This document shows, in pieces, positions 60,201 to 64,000 of a stretch of 64,000 nt of DNA (the stretch's first letter is position 1; every line of letters begins with the position of its first letter). Both the position numbers and the translations under genes were made by a program. The notes under the pieces were generated by a model, which was given only the letters and a program-made list of their open reading frames with translations, had not been told where the DNA came from and ran no database searches. The stretch covers positions 1 through 64,000 of the forward strand of contig CAVUMM010000005.1 in the NCBI GenBank assembly GCA_963742655.1, given 5' to 3'. The DNA comes from JAICLK01 sp963742655. GTDB lineage: Bacteria; Patescibacteriota; Saccharimonadia; Saccharimonadales; UBA4665.

Positions 60201-63200
60201 CAATTGTGTGCCATTGGCTGTGGTAGAGCAGCCTGAGACCGCACCGGTAGTTAAGATATTGCATTTAAATACGGCATTATCATATGGCGAGCCGCCGGTA
60301 TTGCAGCCTGCACTACTCGAAGAATTGCAGCCGCCTATTATAAATAAGTTGCCGGGGTTAGTGCCCGCACTACTTGGGTTTGCCCGGGCATAAGCATAGT
60401 CATACGACACATTATCGGCGCCAGCCATCGTCTGCGTCGTCCAGTTCGCTGGCAAACTTCCATCCGAGTTAAAGTTAGTGTAATAAATTTGGTTGACATT
60501 ATTCGAGCCATTCAAGCCGCCCGCCACATAGATCCGGCCACCGAAGATTGCCGTGCCGGCTGCCGCCACGCCGCTGCCTATTGTGTGCGTACTGTCCACA
60601 CACCAAGCCCCAACGAGAGTATTACCATCTGTCGTGCAGTTGGCCGGCGCGGTAAGGGTACCGGTGCTGGAAATTGAAACGTACGCCGTGTTGTCGCTTG
60701 TAGACGAGCAGCCGACGTTCGCGCAGCCCCCAATTACATATAAATACCCGTTCATAATTGCGGTGGCATTGAGCATCTCCCCAATCTGCCCGGAGCCGCT
60801 ACCGGCAGGTGGTAGATTGCAGTTATAAGGGCTTCCTCCAACGCAGGTGTTGTCAGGGTCAGAATCGCCGGGATCAAATGATACACTCACCGTTGAGGCG
60901 TCGCCGTCCTGATCGACGGCACAGTCGCCGTTTTGGTTGCCGCTGCAGTCGGTAGTATTGAGCGTGGTTGTGCAGTTACCGCTCGTTCCATCTTGGGCGG
61001 TGCAGCCGCCGAACTGGTACAAGGCACCGCGCCAGGCGGCCAGGCTCTGCCCCGTTCGTTGATCCGATACGATAGATGTATCGATTCCGTTCCAGACATC
61101 CAAACTGCCGTCGGCATTAATACTGGCCAGCTGCGTGTCGTCCTGGATTGTTGAACAGTAATCTTTGCCGCCGCCCACCACGGCCGAACAGCCGCCGGCC
61201 AGATACAGGTACCCTCCCCACACGGTTGTAAAGTTACCGCCTTCGTCGAAACGTCCGCCAGACAGGCTGGTCGTCTGCACCCAGCTGTTGAGCGCGCCGT
61301 CGCTGCTATTTATCTTGCTGTAATAGACCGTGCTAAGCGGTGCGCCGCCGATGCTGCTAGCGCCGCCTACTAAATATATGTAGCCGTTGTAGACCTGCGC
61401 GCCGTAGCCGTAATCGTTGTACGGCAGCGCGGTGGTTGTCGTCCAGCTGCCGATTTGGCCTGTGCCGGTGATGGGCGCGACTTGGGCAGTGCCGACAATC
61501 GATGGCGTACCACTCGTGCTGGTTTTACCGCCCAGCAGATACATATAGCCGTTGTACGCAACCGCGTCGGTGAAGCTACGCGGTGAACTCAAGTCGGTAT
61601 CGCGGTACCAAAACGTTGCACCGCCGCCCGACGGATTCCACAGTTGCGGTTCGCCGTTGGCACCAAGTTTGGCGATATAGACTGTTTTGCAGACACCGCT
61701 ATCGCCCGTGCCGGCGCCGCTGGTGCAGCTGCTGTCTTCGCCGCCGATGGCGTACAGGAAATCATTGTAGGCAACGAGTGAAAAGGAGCTTCGCGCGGCT
61801 GGCAGATCGTAAAGCGAATTCGTGCACCAACCGGAGCAATTGCCAGTGCCCGGATTCGCATCTTCGATAAGGCCGGTGTCCGGATTGAGTTTGGACCAAC
61901 TGATACTGGTCAGGGTTGTCGGACTGCTACTATAAGTAATAATGACCAGACCGGCGGCTCCTGCGGTTCCGCTAGCGCGAGTAAGGCCGCCACCGCCACC
62001 GGCCGCAGCGCTGCCAATATCAGGATCCGAAGAATTGCCAGGTGTTTGGCCACTGCCTTGCGTATTCGTCTGGGAAGAACAGCCGCTGGTGCATGTAAAG
62101 CTCGAGCCACCGCCACCGCCACCTGCTGCTGCCGTGTTTTGGGAGCCAGATCCACCGCCGCCGCCGAAGTAGCCGCCGCTACCGCCGCCGCCACCTGCGT
62201 AGTAGTTATTTGCGTCATTCGATCCGCCGTCACCACCACTACCAAATGAACCGCCGTTATTCGCGCTGCCGTCCGTACCATTGCTGCTGCGGCCATCACC
62301 ACCGGCGCCGCCCGTGAGCGAACTGCCGCCGGAGCCGCTGTTACTACCACCGGTTCCGCCTCCGCCGCCTGCACCAGATGTTCCCTGGCCACCACCGTGG
62401 GAATTACCCGACGAATCTGCACTACCAGCTACACCGCTCGTGCCGCCGCCTGCGCCGCCGGCGCCGCCGACACCGCCAGCCTCACTGCCGCCGCCACCGC
62501 CTGCGCCGCCGGCCGCTATAGCGAGAGGTGAGCCGCTAAGATAAACGCTTGAATAGCCGCCGCCACCGCCGCCCCGGCCCGACCTGCTGCTGCCGTTGCC
62601 CGCACCACCAGCACTGCCGACCGTAACGTTCAGGGTCTGGCTGGCTGAAACAGCAACCGTTGCTTGCGTAAAACCTCCACCGCCGCCGGCACCACCATTA
62701 TCACCGCTGCTTCTTCCGCCGCCACCACCACCGCCGCCGGCGCCCCAGGCTTTTATGGTCACTGAAGTTATACCAGTCGGAACGACAAAATTGCTGGTGC
62801 CGGCTGATGTATAGTCCACTGTTCCGCCGTTTGAGTTGATGCCGCCGATGTCATAAATATAACCGCCGGTCACGGCCAGTCCCTGCTGCCAAGTTGACTG
62901 ATTCATATTTGTCGTAGCCTGCCATGAATCAAAGCGCGCGCCAGTCGTAAAGCCCTTTTCAATTAAGCCGTCGTCAGCATTGAAATCGACATTGGTTTCG
63001 TTGTTGCCCTCCATGAATTGCGTGGCCGACGTTACGAAAATGCTTGGATCGACGGTAATCGGATATCGGGCCTTGTTAAGGTTAGTTACGGTTACGGTCA
63101 GATCATCGCCATGCACCGAATATTTGGCGTGAACACTCGTTTTTATTCGGCCGAACGACCTGACAGTGGGGGCTGGAATAGAAAATAATAAGGTGTTCTT

Positions 63201-64000
63201 TTGCGCATTTTGACGTGCTTTTTGCAACAGTGCGGCATCCTTGCTGTCGCTTGTGGCGACGTTGCCGCTGAACAGCGTGTTGCCGAATACGCCGATGCTG
63301 CCGTCCTTTTGGACGCGAGCCGCCAAGTTACTGCCCAGCCCGAGCGTATAATCAAACGCCATCGTATTGCCGGTTGCCCTGGTCAGCAGCAAGTCTTCCT
63401 TCACACCGACGGCGTGCATCGTATACACCGCCCAGCCGTTATTGCCGGCCAGCGGATAGACCACACGGTTGCCGTCTTGCTTGCCCGCCATCAAATTAAA
63501 TTTGGGCTTCACCGTAAAATCAATGTTGTTTTGCGAATCAGTGACCGTTACGCCTTTGGTCGGATCAACGTTTGCGGTGGCCTGGATTTGCGGACCGGTG
63601 GCACCAAGCATACCTCTGGGCATACTGCTGTATTTTTGATTGAAGTTGTAGACTTGCTGTTTGGTATTGAGCTTCAGCTTGTCGGCCATGATTTGATTGA
63701 CCGGTGATAGCAGCGAACCGGCAGCACCGAGTGCGTAGGCATTGTGCTGCATAAAGAATGGCTGCACCATGGTGATGATTTCTGCTATCACCACAATCGC
63801 CGCCACCGTCCACATCGACACGCGCACCCGCAAATCGCGCAAAAATGGATAGTGGTCTGCTATTTTTTCAACATATGGAATATTGATGTGCGGCAATCGC
63901 CACTTTGGGAACTGTATTCGTAACACCACATTGCGACGCACTTTTTGCTGTACAGACAGCGGAGGTTTAGGTGCTGCCGTGCCTTTGTCGTTTTCGGATG
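57285..64000 (-). CDS. Giant Gly-rich/Kelch surface protein, 5' end beyond the window
   Basis: At least 2,218 residues after the GTG at 63941, and the frame stays open to 64000 (KPPLSVQQK upstream), so the true start lies outside. One membrane helix (MWTVAAIVVIAEIITMVQPF, from about residue 42) anchors it. Two glycine-rich modules (nucleotides about 61915-62815 and 58300-59200) both open with FVVP, SVTIKAWGAGG or SITIKAWGAGG and run into long G-G-G blocks. Between and after them are many Kelch-type blades with NGYIYLVGG or NGYMYLIGG. Cysteine pairs are frequent. It is expected to be an exposed adhesin or host-contact protein. The C-terminus has no sortase signal. Confidence 0.8.
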   Translation of the reverse strand, partial: SENDKGTAAPKPPLSVQQKVRRNVVLRIQFPKWRLPHINIPYVEKIADHYPFLRDLRVRVSMWTVAAIVVIAEIITMVQPFFMQHNAYALGAAGSLLSPVNQIMADKLKLNTKQQVYNFNQKYSSMPRGMLGATGPQIQATANVDPTKGVTVTDSQNNIDFTVKPKFNLMAGKQDGNRVVYPLAGNNGWAVYTMHAVGVKEDLLLTRATGNTMAFDYTLGLGSNLAARVQKDGSIGVFGNTLFSGNVATSDSKDAALLQKARQNAQKNTLLFSIPAPTVRSFGRIKTSVHAKYSVHGDDLTVTVTNLNKARYPITVDPSIFVTSATQFMEGNNETNVDFNADDGLIEKGFTTGARFDSWQATTNMNQSTWQQGLAVTGGYIYDIGGINSNGGTVDYTSAGTSNFVVPTGITSVTIKAWGAGGGGGGGGRSSGDNGGAGGGGGFTQATVAVSASQTLNVTVGSAGGAGNGSSRSGRGGGGGGYSSVYLSGSPLAIAAGGAGGGGGSEAGGVGGAGGAGGGTSGVAGSADSSGNSHGGGQGTSGAGGGGGTGGSNSGSGGSSLTGGAGGDGRSSNGTDGSANNGGSFGSGGDGGSNDANNYYAGGGGGSGGYFGGGGGSGSQNTAAAGGGGGGSSFTCTSGCSSQTNTQGSGQTPGNSSDPDIGSAAAGGGGGLTRASGTAGAAGLVIITYSSSPTTLTSISWSKLNPDTGLIEDANPGTGNCSGWCTNSLYDLPAARSSFSLVAYNDFLYAIGGEDSSCTSGAGTGDSGVCKTVYIAKLGANGEPQLWNPSGGGATFWYRDTDLSSPRSFTDAVAYNGYMYLLGGKTSTSGTPSIVGTAQVAPITGTGQIGSWTTTTALPYNDYGYGAQVYNGYIYLVGGASSIGGAPLSTVYYSKINSSDGALNSWVQTTSLSGGRFDEGGNFTTVWGGYLYLAGGCSAVVGGGKDYCSTIQDDTQLASINADGSLDVWNGIDTSIVSDQRTGQSLAAWRGALYQFGGCTAQDGTSGNCTTTLNTTDCSGNQNGDCAVDQDGDASTVSVSFDPGDSDPDNTCVGGSPYNCNLPPAGSGSGQIGEMLNATAIMNGYLYVIGGCANVGCSSTSDNTAYVSISSTGTLTAPANCTTDGNTLVGAWCVDSTHTIGSGVAAAGTAIFGGRIYVAGGLNGSNNVNQIYYTNFNSDGSLPANWTTQTMAGADNVSYDYAYARANPSSAGTNPGNLFIIGGCNSSSSAGCNTGGSPYDNAVFKCNILTTGAVSGCSTTANGTQLQIDDVTTNGGSTDCGSGLGAMAGTVYANYIYLIGGLTPSCTDLTTTMYAKIDSNNNVVAVSGTTWIQSPMLTHHGRRRGAAFGYNGYIYVVGGYDGSGGGILGDIEFAKIDVSDGSLTDQSGGSNLFNQSEVAIGQRWGLSVPVSNSYAYVIGGCNHGNAPTCTTSGSLGLDPQIQTFQIYNNDSGSPSGYSTSSHTYGTDANRVGVASAVLNGYIYAAGGCTAADCSSVSSNVSYATLDANGTVGSWSNTTASLTAGRAWGKLLAAGGTLYYLGGQDSSSVSQSTVYYGTPSSGNVTTWGTATDGLPAARTDFGAAVWNNRLYVVGGASGTVGSVTYTTGGTNTFVVPSNVNSITIKAWGAGGAGGGGSGSTGTGGAGGAGGFAQATISVTPGWSLNVSVGSGGTKVSTNSNGGNGGGYSAVQHTGTYLIQAGSGGGGGGTLGTTSGGAGGAGGGSTGVAASNGSGTGPGGGGGGGTTSAGGTAGAAGTATPNAAGAAGAANAGGDGAGSSAACNTAMAGKTGGAGGTGAGGKGGNVASCEGGGGGGGGRFGGGGGGDNSNTANRAAGGGGGGSDLVTGGGTIEQAGSGTTPGQTFDPSWNGTAGTGGSGATTAAGTTAGKDGEVVITYGTYNSTVYVSPQLNAGGNITSTWDSSSTSFNVARSGLTAIAYANNLYVLGGFDGINYLSDVQFSQLNTSNGEAGSWTYSTNLPNTLREASGFAVNGYMYLIGGRSEDTSCTPVTLVAPISANTSISSGNDPTGVGDWYQTSAAYSGNRYGNGAVYSSGKAYVLGGACSGTFASPVTQQTAVLSQPQVAQYSIMFDTSSDVYPNMWLLNGIDNSVGARWQLSYQSMKNTSSLCLGSSMTTWGQKTNFGDVTLDTPGVYTALDGSGTNTTCARFYDFFINIDSSQAYGYPEDISRGPTITDLTFEYEADPSKRLMHGRTFTGGLQQPDDTPCSQAAYAACPVP

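Noticed and set aside
57285..64000. Plus-strand proline-rich frames at 58.3-58.9 kb and 61.9-62.8 kb
   Set aside because: They are antisense readings of GGC/GGT glycine codons of the giant protein; proline runs are the expected shadow.

Overview
The window looks like a chromosomal segment of a monoderm Candidate Phyla Radiation (Patescibacteria) bacterium, most likely a Candidatus Saccharibacteria (TM7) relative. The reasons are gene content and style rather than a marker tree. Genes are short and densely packed. A pared-down ribosome, cell-wall and division core (prfB, secA, hpf, serS, lysA, lysS, greA, proS, rseP, uppS, frr, tsf, rpsB, rpmE, prfA, prmC, lepB, parAB, rplU) is mixed with many secreted or membrane proteins of unknown function. 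One protein carries an LPNTG sortase signal, and there is no outer-membrane or LPS gene. UGA acts as a normal stop, so the Gracilibacteria/SR1 code is not used.

Layout. 0-8.7 kb (minus strand): ftsX and ftsE, prfB, a HIT hydrolase, an M16 peptidase, a histidine phosphatase, an orphan plus-strand transcript region (4.55-5.1 kb), a membrane protein and secA. Nearly every gene here except HIT and M16 carries single-base frameshifts, probably uncorrected read errors. 8.8-23.6 kb: hpf, serS, a PD-(D/E)XK nuclease, HAD phosphatases, a heliorhodopsin-family protein that lacks the retinal lysine, msrA, a TrmB-type regulator with a divergent target, an LPNTG surface protein, a GH6 glycosidase without a signal peptide, and a bactofilin-like membrane protein. 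23.6-28.9 kb is an accessory zone. It has a 0.8 kb islet bounded by a 20-bp repeat of the tRNA-Arg 3' end, a zeta-type kinase/DUF2188 pair, a GIY-YIG protein, and a 2.5 kb islet bounded by a 33-bp repeat of the lysA 3' end that carries fic and a structured, apparently non-coding region. 28.8-41.6 kb: lysA, lysS, greA, proS, CAAX protease, rseP, uppS, frr, a small block of exported-protein genes on the opposite strand, then tsf and rpsB. 43-47 kb: rpmE, prfA, three tandem paralogous P-loop kinases and prmC, the last with a palindromic repeat inserted in frame. 47-53 kb: HtrA-like protease, lepB, an NDK-like protein, parB, parA, rplU. 53-64 kb: an insertion sequence, two paralogous single-pass membrane proteins, a PIN-type toxin-antitoxin pair, and a giant Gly-rich/Kelch surface protein that runs off the right edge.

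How the parts work together. The core encodes translation (release factors and PrmC, tRNA synthetases, RRF, EF-Ts), export (SecA, LepB), envelope upkeep (UppS, LysA, RseP, HtrA, FtsEX) and chromosome partitioning (ParAB). The accessory parts are surface display, small mobile islets and toxin-like modules. Several promoters place a -10 element only 6-10 nt before the start codon, so leaderless mRNAs seem common. All function calls rest on reading motifs and remembered family knowledge; no database search was run.
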